Source: Tritrichomonas musculus (lineage: Eukaryota; Parabasalia; Tritrichomonadida; Tritrichomonadidae). From it: a DNA stretch of 64,000 bases. Shown one piece after another: positions 1 to 11,700 of the stretch (position 1 is its first letter; every line of letters starts with the position of its first letter). The notes beneath the pieces are model-generated. The model saw only the letters and a list, made by a program, of their open reading frames with translations, did not search any database and was not told the origin of the DNA. Made by a program: the position numbers and the translations under genes. The stretch covers positions 5,270,001 through 5,334,000 of the forward strand of contig JAPFFF010000008.1 of assembly GCA_039105265.1 (NCBI GenBank), read 5' to 3'.

Positions 1-2785
1 GCTCGCTTGAAGGCTTTCGAGCTGAGTTACTGTCGTTTGTTTTTGCAGAATCAGTTTTTTGCTGAGTAGCGTTCTGCTTTGGGTTTACTTTGGATTCCTC
101 TGGTTTCTTTGGTTGTTCTTTAATAGATACTTTCCTTTCTTGATTGTCTCTTCTTTGAGAAGTCTGTTTTTGGTTCTGATTTTGCTGTGATTTTTCTCTC
201 TTTTCGGCTTCTACAAAAGCATCGTATAAAGAAGAAGACGAATTATGATTTGATATTTTAGATAAATCATCATTTTTATTCTTTTCTTTGCTCTTATTAT
301 TATTATTATTTTCTGCTTTAACATTTGCACTATTATTATTTGTATTGCTGGAAGTTTTTGTTTTGTTTTTATTCTTTGATTCCCAAAGTTGCTTCATTGC
401 TGGCGGTGGAGAATCTGAAATCAGCTCATCTGAAGATGCTAAATTTGAAGCTTTTTGTTGCTGTTGAGCCTTCTGTTGTTGCTGCTTTTGGAATGAAGTT
501 TGAACAGGTCTTTGACTTTGAGATTGATTTTGATTGAGGCGTTGGGTTTGATTTGGATTTTGATTTGGCCTTTGGCTATGGCTTTGATTGAGCCTAGATG
601 TCTGTTTTTGATTTTGACTTTGTCTCTGTTGATTTGTATCTTTAACTGATTTTTTGTCGTACTTGATATTACTAAATGGATCTGCAGGAATTGTTAATCT
701 GTAAGTTTCGGGTTGATTATCAATTGGTGCTGATTCTTTAGTCTTTTGTGATGTAGCAGAACTTCTATTGTTCATTTTATCGATTTCTTTCTGCTCTGAT
801 ATTGATCGATTTCTTGATTGATTATCTTCACTTTTAAGAACAATTGCATTCTTTGACTTATCTTTCTCATTGCTTTGTTTCGTATTTGCTGCAGGAACTG
901 ATTCGATCATTGCAATAGTTGTAGTAGATATACCATCTACAGTTTCTCTGTGCGATCTAGAATGATGATGCTGGACTGACTTTGCATTTTTCTTTTGTTC
1001 AAGTAAAGAATTTCCAAACGATGTTTTTGAAGGGGCTTTTTGCCTATTTCGCAAGCTTTGATCTTCATAATCATCGTCATCAGAGGAAGAAATGTGCCTA
1101 TTTCGTTTCTTTGCTGATGAAGTTTCTTTGACTGCATTAGCAAGTGTTCGCTGTAATTGAGTTATTCTGACGCCATCATGCTCACTAGAATAAGTTTCTT
1201 CATCATCTGATTTTAACGCTGCTAGTTCTTTTTCAAGTATACTAATCTGAGCCATCACAGCTTCAGCATTTTTTGGATTTTGTCTGTAGCTCTTTGTTTT
1301 TTTTACATTATCATTATCATCGGGAATTGGTAATCTATAAATGCGTGGAGAAGGTGAAGGCTGTGTATGAATTTGACTATTTGCTTGATTCTGATTCTGT
1401 GGTTTAGGTTTGGACTGAGATTGAGGTTGTGGTCTAGTTTGGTGAATAGGCGATTCTTTCCTTGTATAATTATTTTTGAGATCAAAATATTCAATTTGAT
1501 CAGCAAGACTCATTTCACCAGATTTAAATTTTTGAAGATTTTTGTTATTTGGATTATAATTATCTTTTGGATTTTGCTGTGGTGGATTGAAAGAAATAGA
1601 TGGCTTTTTTTGCTTATCACCTTTATTTTTTACTGTTTGCTCATTTTCAGCATCTGGGCCTTTTAATTGTCCAACTTCAGATTTAGTTGAACTTGCTGAC
1701 TCATAATTTTGCTCCGGTTCGCTTATTGTTTCGTATTCATAATAATAAGATGATTGTGAATGAGTATTTTCTGAAATATTTGAAATTTTTGAATAACCTA
1801 AATCATCATTTTTATTTTCTTTATTTTTCGAAATTTTTTGCTTTGTATTTTTGATATTATTTTCTGATGTGCTATCAGAGCCAGGTCCTTTATCAACATA
1901 ATTATTTAAATAAGATTTACGATCAGAATATGCAATTTGACCAACATTTGCTTGCGAATTCGAGTCAGCTGTTTCTAAACTACTGGTTTGTGAAACTTTA
2001 CTGTTTTCTCTCGATGATGAAGAATAAAAAGAACTAGAGGATGCACTCTTCCTTCTTTTTCTTGAGGTATTTCTAGATTTTGGCCTTTTATTCATATCAG
2101 TCATATCGGAATTTCGATTTCTTTGTGAAGTTTTTTGGTAATTAGTGCCATTTTTATCATTTTCATTTGAATTATTTGGTAAATTGTTTAAAGTTGTTGA
2201 TTGTTTTGGTGGTTCTGATTGTGATATTTTTTTAACATCATTTTTCTCGTTTCTGTTTTTAAACTTATTACTATTTTTTTGAATCATTTTGTATATAGCA
2301 TTTTCGTCAGCAGAAGTGAAATTTGCAGCTTTTTTTAAAATATTTATAAAATGCGTTTTAGTACTATCATCAATTAAATTTGGAACTTTTAATAGTAATG
2401 CTTGGATAACGAGCGTATCATGAAATTTTAAACGAGCTGATTTTTCAATAATTTTCAGAAAATTTTTAAGAGGATCTTGTGAATAAGTTAATACTAATCG
2501 TTTTACAGGTAAATTCGGATTTGAAAACTTAAAATTTGACTCAATTCGAAATGCTTCTGACGTAAATTTAAGATCAAAGCGTGCTAGATACTTCAGTACA
2601 AGCTCATCTGCAATTTGAAAAGATTCTGATGTATGATTTGGAATTGATACAAGCTTTTTATTTTGTCGAGCTATTAATATAACATTGAGCAAGTATTTTG
2701 CAGTAAGAGAGTGAATAGCACCAGATTTTAATAAACTTTGAGAAATGAGGGGGCAATTTGGATCGGGTTTAATCCCACGACTCAT
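1..2785 (-). CDS. Low-complexity S/N/Q/K-rich protein with LisH-like N-terminus, 3' end missing
   Basis: The frame is open from an ATG at 2785 down to base 1, so about 928 codons are present and the C-terminus lies outside the window. Residues 1-150 are ordered: the segment after MSRGIKPDPNCPLIS contains an ISQSLLKSGAIHSLTAKYLL stretch resembling a LisH dimerisation motif, followed by mixed helical sequence. From about residue 170 onward it is disordered, with Ser/Arg-rich tracts (RKRRKSASSSSFYSSSSR), SDDEE and SSSDDDD acidic patches and long Gln/Asn runs near the end. One short helix (AVMAQISILEKELAALKSDD) could be coiled coil. I do not recognise the family; scaffolding or RNA/cytoskeleton binding are only guesses. 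The start is the first ATG after a stop-rich AT stretch. Confidence 0.75.
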   Translation of the reverse strand, partial: MSRGIKPDPNCPLISQSLLKSGAIHSLTAKYLLNVILIARQNKKLVSIPNHTSESFQIADELVLKYLARFDLKFTSEAFRIESNFKFSNPNLPVKRLVLTYSQDPLKNFLKIIEKSARLKFHDTLVIQALLLKVPNLIDDSTKTHFINILKKAANFTSADENAIYKMIQKNSNKFKNRNEKNDVKKISQSEPPKQSTTLNNLPNNSNENDKNGTNYQKTSQRNRNSDMTDMNKRPKSRNTSRKRRKSASSSSFYSSSSRENSKVSQTSSLETADSNSQANVGQIAYSDRKSYLNNYVDKGPGSDSTSENNIKNTKQKISKNKENKNDDLGYSKISNISENTHSQSSYYYEYETISEPEQNYESASSTKSEVGQLKGPDAENEQTVKNKGDKQKKPSISFNPPQQNPKDNYNPNNKNLQKFKSGEMSLADQIEYFDLKNNYTRKESPIHQTRPQPQSQSKPKPQNQNQANSQIHTQPSPSPRIYRLPIPDDNDNVKKTKSYRQNPKNAEAVMAQISILEKELAALKSDDEETYSSEHDGVRITQLQRTLANAVKETSSAKKRNRHISSSDDDDYEDQSLRNRQKAPSKTSFGNSLLEQKKNAKSVQHHHSRSHRETVDGISTTTIAMIESVPAANTKQSNEKDKSKNAIVLKSEDNQSRNRSISEQKEIDKMNNRSSATSQKTKESAPIDNQPETYRLTIPADPFSNIKYDKKSVKDTNQQRQSQNQKQTSRLNQSHSQRPNQNPNQTQRLNQNQSQSQRPVQTSFQKQQQQKAQQQQKASNLASSDELISDSPPPAMKQLWESKNKNKTKTSSNTNNNSANVKAENNNNNKSKEKNKNDDLSKISNHNSSSSLYDAFVEAEKREKSQQNQNQKQTSQRRDNQERKVSIKEQPKKPEESKVNPKQNATQQKTDSAKTNDSNSARKPSSE

Positions 2786-3518
2786 TTTTTGATTTAGGTG
2801 AGATTGTGAATAAAATAAAAAAACGGAATTAGAGAAATTCATGTAGAGAAATTGACGAAATATTGCAATTTTGATCATAATTTCTTTATTTTAATTTTGA
2901 AACTAAGAATATACTTTAATGGATAAGAATTTTATACTCCTATTTTTGAGATATTTCTATTTTTATTTTTCTGAATAAAAATCGTTTTATAATTGAGAGG
3001 CAATATAATTCTTTTTATATAAAAATTGATGAAATATAAATATATATTTATTTTTGTTTATTATTTATTATAGTATATATATCATGATAATATATTAATA
3101 CTTATTTTTTTATAAAACATTTATTATCTAAAGATACACTTGTTTATTTTTTATTTTATTTATAATAAATTTTTAACTTTTTCAGTTATTTTATTTTTTA
3201 TATTGAAATAATAAACGTTTTTTATTCTAGTAGTATTTTTATTAAAACATTATTTTATTTTAAAAATCAGCAAGAAAGTCCATATTGAATAAAACAAAAT
3301 TGAGTTTTTATTTGATCGCATATTCAAATTCATATCTTTCAATTTTATTATTGTTTCATAATCATTAAGAAAAAAAAAAAAAAAGATATGTACTTTTATA
3401 TTTGTCTGACAATCTTTTATTTGAAATCTTAAATAAAAATGATTTTATTTATTTATTTATTTAAAGAATATTTTCATTGAGATCTCTTAAAAAATCTGAG
3501 AAAATTCAAATTGAATAA
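2786..3518. other. AT-rich intergenic region between divergent genes
   Basis: This stretch of 733 bases is stop-rich and strongly AT-biased, with A and T homopolymers and a TTTATTTA run near 3448. It separates a leftward and a rightward gene, so it should hold both promoters. A TCATTGA at 3474-3480 weakly resembles a trichomonad initiator but lies 39 bases from the ATG. I see no gene or repeat element. Confidence 0.6.
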
Positions 3519-4991
3519 ATGGATGATATCTATTTAGATATACCAGATGGACAAGTCATGTCATCAGATTCATATGGTAAAGAAGAAGAGGAAGAAGAAG
3601 AAGAAAAAAAAGTGTTAAAATCGGTTTCTTTTGCAAGAGAGGATAATATTCTACCAACTAATCCTACTATTGAAAAAATTGACTTTACTGAGTTTGATAT
3701 ATTATCTGAAAAGGAAGACTTTCCTATCAATGTTATTGATCTTTTTGATAAATATTTACAACAATATCAAGATATAACTAACAACAATGGAAGGATTTCG
3801 TCAGATGATTTGGAATTATTTAATCAAAAATTACTTCTTAGCGCTAATCGATCTGATCTTTTTACAAAACTCCTTCGTAAAGATGAAAAAACTAAATTAT
3901 CATTGGAATTTATATTAAGGCATGCAACGCTTCATATGATATCTTTTTTGTCCACAAACAATATTTCATATGCTAATTTGTTTTTGACTGAATTAAAGAA
4001 ATTTGACGATTATATGAATAACACAAATCCAATTTTTTTTTCATTACAAAAACGTTATTGTATACTCCTTTCTACATATTTCATTACTGTTAAATTCGAT
4101 TCATTTGAAAGTGTTGCACATGCAATCACATGGTGTTCTTTTGAAGAAAATCACTCCTTTCATAACGAACTTTTTGCTCCATATGTATGCCTTGCTGATG
4201 GAATAAAATCTTTTTCACATCGTTTATATAAACAAGCGGCTTTAAGATCATTTACGGCATTTGATCTTTTCAGAGAAAAAGATATAGAATTAAAAAAAAA
4301 ATGTCTGGTTATTTACTACATCTCATCACTTTTTTTAACAAATGATATTAAAATATATCCCAATTCGTTCCAAAAATATTTGATGGAATCATTTTTTTTA
4401 ATTACTAAGAAAAATATTACTGAAGAAAGATCAAAGATAGACAGTAATCAAGGAAAGAATACAAGTAATAGTAATAATGGTCAAAATAGCAGCTTAAAAG
4501 GTGTGTTAAATGATAATGGCAAAAATATGGATAATAATTATATTGATGACAAAAATTTAAGATTAATTTTGGATTTTGTCAAATATCATCAAAAATGTGA
4601 TTATGAATCAGCATCATCAAAATTCAAAGATGTTTTCCAGGAAATTGGTAAAACTTATAAATTTGTATTTTCTGCTCCTATCAACAAAATTCCAAATGTT
4701 ATAAAAAAGCGAGCAATTTCCCAGTTTCTCTCTCCTTTTCGCTCAATCAAAATCGATTTCATTTGTGGTAAGTTTTCATTCAAATCATATGAAGAAACAA
4801 AGAATTTTCTCATTGATATGATTCGGGAAAAAGAAATCAATCATTTTCTCAATGATTTAACTGGTACACTTGAAATTGTTGATGAAATTAATTTTGACAC
4901 TTATAGAAATACTAAGCAAGAATACAGTCCCACTATTTTTTTGAAAAAAGCAAATGAGTTGCTTAACTCATTAATTGACTCTTTTATTTAG
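3519..4991 (+). CDS. PCI-domain protein, CSN1/Rpn7-like (COP9 signalosome subunit 1 candidate)
   Basis: The protein has 490 residues. It opens with an acidic tail (a run of Glu near residues 22-29), then an all-helical region. Residues about 230-260 (YKQAALRSFTAFDLF) and the segment RAISQFLSPFRSIKID near residue 400 match the layout of CSN1/Rpn7 family proteins, where the RAL-Q-FSPY motif precedes the winged-helix part of the PCI domain. The following MIREKEINHFLNDLTGTLEI fits the winged helix that ends PCI domains. CSN1 is a scaffold subunit of the COP9 signalosome, which removes NEDD8 from cullins; Rpn7 and eIF3e are the alternatives. An Asn/Ser-rich insert (about residues 305-345) interrupts the helical repeats. 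The family call is by eye. Confidence 0.55.
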   Translation: MDDIYLDIPDGQVMSSDSYGKEEEEEEEEKKVLKSVSFAREDNILPTNPTIEKIDFTEFDILSEKEDFPINVIDLFDKYLQQYQDITNNNGRISSDDLELFNQKLLLSANRSDLFTKLLRKDEKTKLSLEFILRHATLHMISFLSTNNISYANLFLTELKKFDDYMNNTNPIFFSLQKRYCILLSTYFITVKFDSFESVAHAITWCSFEENHSFHNELFAPYVCLADGIKSFSHRLYKQAALRSFTAFDLFREKDIELKKKCLVIYYISSLFLTNDIKIYPNSFQKYLMESFFLITKKNITEERSKIDSNQGKNTSNSNNGQNSSLKGVLNDNGKNMDNNYIDDKNLRLILDFVKYHQKCDYESASSKFKDVFQEIGKTYKFVFSAPINKIPNVIKKRAISQFLSPFRSIKIDFICGKFSFKSYEETKNFLIDMIREKEINHFLNDLTGTLEIVDEINFDTYRNTKQEYSPTIFLKKANELLNSLIDSFI

Positions 4992-5216
4992 TAATTTTAT
5001 ATGTATTTGATCGGATTTCTGTTTTTATAAATATTTATATTATTTACATCTTTAAAAAAAAAAAAGCATGTATATAAGATATCTAAATGCGTATGTGCTT
5101 ATTATATTATAATGAATTATTGGTGCAAAAAATATGGAAAATTCGTAATTTATTAGAGAGATATATACATATTCTTTATTTTAAAAAACATAAGTAAATA
5201 AAAACAATATATGTCA

Positions 5217-5432
5217 TTAAAGTTGATTATCGTTTTGCCTTTGTGTATTTGCGCGTGTATGTGATGGACTCGTCATCAATTGATAAGAAAAAGAACGAAA
5301 TAATAAATAAATAAGCAAAAAAAAGACAACAATTATAAGATAAATACGTGAAAATGTCAACGTTTTTTCTAATGCGCTGTTGATTTTATTGGCTGAGTTA
5401 ATCTTTTGTGAAGTTTGTTGATCTGTAACCAT
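5217..5432 (-). CDS. Small single-pass membrane protein, unknown function
   Basis: The 71-residue ORF starts at the ATG at 5432. A polar N-terminus (MVTDQQTSQKINSANKIN) is followed by one strong hydrophobic helix (YLIIVVFFLLIYLLF, about residues 31-45) and a polar Arg/Asn/Gln tail. The order soluble part, helix, short tail would fit a tail-anchored or single-pass protein. It lies downstream of the CSN1-like gene on the other strand. The short length leaves open that it is a chance ORF, although a membrane helix of this quality is not typical of noise. Confidence 0.5.
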   Translation of the reverse strand: MVTDQQTSQKINSANKINSALEKTLTFSRIYLIIVVFFLLIYLLFRSFSYQLMTSPSHTRANTQRQNDNQL

Positions 5433-5712
5433 GTATAAACTCAATTAAGAATTTTAAAAAAATATGGTTAGCAAAATTGTTTAAATATTGTTAACCCAAA
5501 ATTATAACGAATAAAAAGTTATTTAAAATATATATAATAAATAAAATGTTTATATATAAACAAATATATAACCATTAAATGAGAATTAATCAATTAATTT
5601 GGTTAAATGGTATAAATTTAAACTCTTTATCAGAAAGGATAATATTAGTAGTTGATCTTTCTATTGAATAGCATAAGTAGTTTTCACAATTCAAAATCGC
5701 AAAAATTAAATT

Positions 5713-8700
5713 TTATTTCCTTGATTTCTTTTGTACGTAGCGATTTGATGGTTGTTGTCCTTGAACTGCCATTAAATAATGTCCTTCCAAATCTTCAACT
5801 CTTTTTATTAAATGCACGAAAGCGTTGTTAAGATTATCTTGCTTCTTTTTGATCATTACAAGTTTCTTTACAAATTTAGAGCCATTTTGGGTACAAATTT
5901 GTTTTCCATATTCATAGGCAAAAATTCTAATAATTTCAATGAAGGAAGATTCCTTCGTTACTCTATTGCTAATTGAAGGTTGTAAAGAGAACAAGAAATC
6001 GATAGATTCTTTTTGATTATCTTGAATTTTAGATAATCTCTTCTTTAACTTTTTATTTGCTTCAGTTAGCTTCTCTATTTCATCTTTGTCGTTGTGTCTT
6101 TTTTCTTTACATTTATTACAATATTCTTCAAATTGGTGGATTTGTCTTTGAAGTTCAGCTTCTTTCTTTGTGAAATGAGTTTGTTGAGCTGATGCTATTT
6201 GGAATTGTTTTTTGATTGTTGCGCATATTTTAACGAATATTTTATGAACATTAATAATAAAGTTATCACCATCGAGTTCAAGGTCGAAATTTTTTTCTTT
6301 GAAAATATGGATTTCACCAGGAGGATTCAAATTTGCTGTTTCTGCTAATGTCTTTAACATGTTATTAATTTGATTTTCAACTTTTATCAAGAATTCTTTA
6401 TATTGTTCTTCAGTGAAAAGCTTAATTTGATCAAATTTGAAAACATCTTTAAGATTATATGCATTCTTATCAATTTGTTGGCTAATTAATTTTAATTTGT
6501 TAATGGCATCTAACATTTGAGATCCATTTGAAGGGTCAGCCTTTTTGACTGACTCCATTCCATTCAATATATTTTCAAGTGTATTAACGGTTTTTTGTTT
6601 TTGGGCTCGAGCATCGTCATTATTTGGTTTATTTTTACTGGTATTACTACTTGATGGCTGCAAAATAGATATTTGATCTTTTTGCTGCTGAATCTTTAAC
6701 TCTAAATTCGAAATTATTGCACCAATCTTTGTTTGAGTCGATTCACTCACTTTAACTTCATCTGGACAAATTGTTTGTGCAATTGATGAAACTAATTCGT
6801 CATATTCTGTATTACTTGAAGAATCACAAAGGGATTCAGTGCTATTATATTTAACAAATGATTCAATTTCGTTCAATGTTATAGCTAATCGATTAACAAT
6901 TGATTTGTAACTGCTTCCAGTATGAGTATTACTTCCGATTTCTTTAATATCTTTCTTTGCTTGTTCAATCTTCTTTAGAATTGTATTATCATTTTTAGCT
7001 TTATTTTGATTTGATCTTTGAGTATTTTGCAATTCTTCCTTTAATTTCATTATAATTTGGTTCTTCTCTTCAATTTCTTGGAGTAGATTATCAGGATTCT
7101 TTGATTCAAACTTCTTTGCTTCATATTTTTTAGCTTCTTTAATTAATTCATTAACTTTTTCTTTAATCATAAGTGGAAAAGATTTTTGGTTTTCACTATC
7201 GTTATTGCTATTTTTGAGAACTGGTGGAGGTGGACTTTGAATACTAAAGAGTTTTCCGATATCTTTTCTTTCTTTTTCAAACACTTTTCTATCTTTTTTC
7301 ATTTGATTTCCTTCTTCTGTCAATCTATTTAAATTGGATAAAATATCTTCTGAGTTGTCTTCAGAATAAGGTAATAATGATTGTTTGATTCGTTCTAATT
7401 CTTCATTTTTCTTTTTCATTTGATCATCCAAATATTTGATTTGTGATTCAAGTTCATCAACACTTCTTGCCTTATTTTTCTTATTTCGAGATTTCTTGTC
7501 TGTCCCATTGTCATAATCATAATCATCAGAGTAATTTTGGTTCTGAGTAATTTTTTTGATTGTTTTTTCAAGATTTTGACATTTTTCTTGTTCTTTTCTC
7601 AAATTTTCTTTCAGTTTCACAATTTTTTCTTGGATATTATTTGAACCTCCGTCATTATCGTTAAATAAGCTAGAAATTGCTTTTTGTTGATTTCCTAATT
7701 TTTCTAATTCTTTTTGAAGTTCAGAAATCTTCTGTTTCAATAACTGATTCTCTTTTTCAAGAGAGGAGATCTGATCGTTTACCTGTTTTTTCTGTAAAGA
7801 GGATCTTCTATCACTTCCTCGCTTACTCATATTAAGGAGTTGCTGAATTTGATTAATGCTATCATCTTTCTCTTTCATTTCATCCTCAATATGACGAATT
7901 TTCCTGTTGTAACGCTGCTTCTCATCTTTTCTTTTAGTGAAATCGGAAAGTTTTGTTAAAAGAGACTCAATCTTTTCCTTTAAATCATGATTTGTCTGAA
8001 CCAATTGTTTAACACGAGTAGAAATTTCTTCATTATTTTTATTTTCATCATTATTTTGATCAAGGATAGCTTGAATTTCTCTTAATTCAGTTTCATATTT
8101 CTGAAGTTGAGTAATAGTATCTTTGATATCTTCCATTCTCATATTACCTTCCAAGTGCAACAAATCAATAATCTGGCTCATTTCCATATTTTCGTTTTCT
8201 TCTTCTTCCTCTTCAATTGCGATGTTTTCATTTTGAAGATCTCTATTCTTAATTTGATATTCGTTTTCTTTAGAAAGCTCAGTTAGCATCTGTCTATCTT
8301 CATCTGTCAAGCTATCAGACTTGATATTTAACAATTTCTTAATTTCATCATTTTCTTTTTTAACTTTATCTAATTTTTCTTTCAATTTTGTAATTTCAGA
8401 TTGAAGAGCCGAATTGATAGCATGAATCTCCTGCACTCTCACAGATAAATGTGAGAAATCATCAGTTTCATCTTCATCAACTTCGCCAAATAGATTTGAT
8501 AAAGATTTGAATACATCTTTCAATTTTTCAACTTGCTCTGAATTTGTTTTATTGTTTTCTCTCAATTCTTTCACACGAGAAACAAGATTAAATTGAGAAA
8601 CTTGTTCTTCTGGTACTTCATTGTCATTATTATCCAAAATTTTAGTAATAAGACGATGTTCTTGTTTAAGTTCTTTTTCATCCAAATCAACATCGTCGTC

Positions 8701-11700
8701 CATTTTTTCATCATTTTCATCATCAACATTTTCGCCACGTAATTTTTTATTTTCTTTTTGAACCTTGTTTAATCTAGTCTTCATTCTTTGTAATTTCTCA
8801 ATCAAAGCTTCTTTACTTTCATTAGAATAATCATCATTAATTTCATCAACTTTTTCAAGATCGTCAATTTTTTGTTTAAGTTCTTCAATTTTAACGTCTT
8901 TTGACAAACTTTCTTCAAGTGCTTCATTTAATTGCTTTCTTATTTGTCCCATTGCGTCTGCTAATGCACCTGATGATCGCGGTGACAGTCTTGCTCTAGA
9001 AGATGAAGAAGAAGGACTCTTTGAAGATGATGAAGGACCACTTTTATTGTCTTCTTCATCATTGAATGAATTGTTCAATATGTCACTTTGTCGATTGATT
9101 TGTTTTCCAAGAGTTTCAAGTTGATCGACAAGGCCTGAGCCATTCTGACTAATTTGGTCGGGATATTGGCCATACAAAGCGTTCATAATTGAGTTTCTTT
9201 CTTGATTTAATTTCTCAATTTGAGCTTTCATTTCATTGATTTTGTCTCGTTGTTCTTTAATGAATGAAATTGCAGATTGTGTCTCCGTTAAAAGTGGTGA
9301 ATTCGAATGAATGATGTCAGCATTTGTGATGCCCAATTCAGGTTCTTCTTCCTCTTTCTTCCGAAGAATTTCAATTGCTGTTTTAGCTTCTGATTTAATT
9401 TTTTCTTTTTCTTTTTCATTTTCTTCATATTTCGTTTGAAGTTCTTGAAGCTTTGATTCAAGTTCTTCGTTTTGTTTATGTTCATCATCCATGTTCTTTT
9501 GAATGTAATTTAACAATTGTGTTGATAATGGCGTCTTGTCATTTGATGGGCCAAGAATTGTTTGAATTTCTTTCTGTGCTTTATTTAATTTCACAAGTTC
9601 ATCTTCATTTGATTCATTTTGTTCTTTCAATTTCTTGTTTTCTTTACTGAGTTCTGTAATTTTGTCTTCATTTGATTCATTTTGTTCTTCAAGTTTTTGA
9701 TTTTCATCAGTTAATTCTGAAACTTTGTTTTCATTAATTTTATTCAGTTCTTTCAATCTTTGATTTTCTTTGTTAAGTTTTGTAATTTTGTTTTCAGTTT
9801 GTTCTTTTTGATTTTCTTGCTCTTCTTGTTCTTCTTTTAATTTCTTGTTTTCTTTTGTTAGATTTGAAAGTTTGCTTTCACTTTGTTTGTTTTGTAGTTT
9901 TAATTTCTTGTTCTCTTCAGTTAGATCAGAAAGATTACTTTCATTTGTCGCATTTTGTTCTTTAAGTTTCTCATTTTCTTCAATTAATTCAGAGAGTTTT
10001 CGTTCATTTTGGTCATTTTGTTGCTTTTGTTTCTCTTTCAATTTCTTGTTTTCTTTGGTTAGATTTGAAATCTTTGTTTCATTTTCTTCTAGTTCATCCT
10101 TCAATTTTTGATTCTCTTCATTTAGATCAGAAAGTTTGCTTTGATTTTTCTCATTTTGCTTCTTAAGTGTCTTTATTGCTTCATCTTTTTCTGTATTCGA
10201 TTTATTTAAGTCGTTCAATTGTTGCTTCAACTTGTTAAGTGCACCAGAAACAGAGAAAACTCCATCTTTTTGATCATCAAGATCTGATGATTTCTCTTGA
10301 AACATTCCTTGAAACTCGTCCATGCTCTGCTTCATCGATTGAATTGAAGAGACAATTGAATCGCTCGAATTGTCAATTCCTAGAATTCCAGCAATCGATT
10401 CTTTTTCATGCATCAATGAATTGACCGATTTCTTGGCTTCTTCTAATTGTTGACTGATTTCTTTGTTGTTGTTCTCAAAGTCTTGTAATTTTGATTTTTG
10501 TTCGTTGACTAAATCATTCAATTTTTCATTTTCGTCATTTTGTTGTTGATGTGACTGCTTCAGTGCTTTGACATTTGCTACAACTAATGACTTCTTAGAA
10601 GGATCTTTTTGTACATTGTTCTCATCATTAATGTCAATTCCAAGAATTGTGCACAATTGTCCTTTTTCTTTGTTTAGTCTTCTGTTCTTTGTCTTTAGTT
10701 TGTTGACGTGTTCTTCAAGTTGGAGGCATCGTTGCTGAAGATCATCAATTTTCTCTTTGAATGACTTGTTTTGGAATTGATCATTCTCATCTAAAACCTT
10801 TATAGATTTCTTGTCACCATTTTCATTCAAAGGTATCTCTTCTCTATCATTCAATTTTTCTTTATTATTCTCATTTGAAAGTTTTTCGTCATTTTCTTTC
10901 AGGTTTTCATTATCATTCGAATGCTTTCCTTCTTTTTCTTTCAAGCTTTCTTTGTCATTATTCAAAGGATTCTCTTCTTTTTCATTCAAATTGTTATTTT
11001 CATTTGACAGTTTGTCTTCTTTTGGTTGCAAAGTTTCATTTTCATTCAAATTGTTATTTTCATTTGACAGTTTGTTTTCTTTTTGTTGCAAAGTTTCATT
11101 TTCATTCAAATTGTTATTTTCATTTGACAGTTTGTCTTCTTTTTGTTGCAAAGTTTCATTTTCATTCAAATTGTTATTTACATTTGACAGTTTGTCTTCT
11201 TTTTGTTGCAAAGTTTCATTTTCATTCAAATTGCTATTTTCATTTGACAGTTTGTCTTCTTTTTGTTGCAAAGTTTCATTTTCATTCAAAGGTTTGTCTT
11301 TTTGGTTTGGATTTACATTTTCATTTTCTTTTGGTTTTGTGATGTTTGCTTCTTTAGCTTCAATTTCATTGTCAGCATCAACTTTCATATCTTTTCCTTC
11401 TGGATTTTGAATGTTGCTTGCATCATCATTTAGAGTATTCTTTTGTATTTCATCATTATTGTTTATAGCTTCATCTTTTTCATTTTGCAAATTCGCTTGT
11501 TTATTGTCCTGAATTTCTTTCTTGTTGTCATTTTGTCTTATGTTTTCTTCGTTGTCTTGATTTTCTTCTTCTTCTTCCTCAATTCCATTCATTTCGAGAT
11601 CAGCAACAATTTGAACTTCCCAATTGTCTTTCTGTGCTTCATCATTTGCTTGCTCTTCATTTGTGCTCAATTTAATTTCACCGCTTTCTTCATCTATGTG

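Noticed and set aside
9600-11300. Regular repeats as a CRISPR array
   Set aside because: Units are contiguous, in frame and coding, with no unique spacers.
10811-11410. Plus-strand ORF of 199 codons rich in Ser/Phe
   Set aside because: It mirrors the Glu/Lys/Asn tandem repeats of the giant gene on the other strand, and its length is explained by that repeat.
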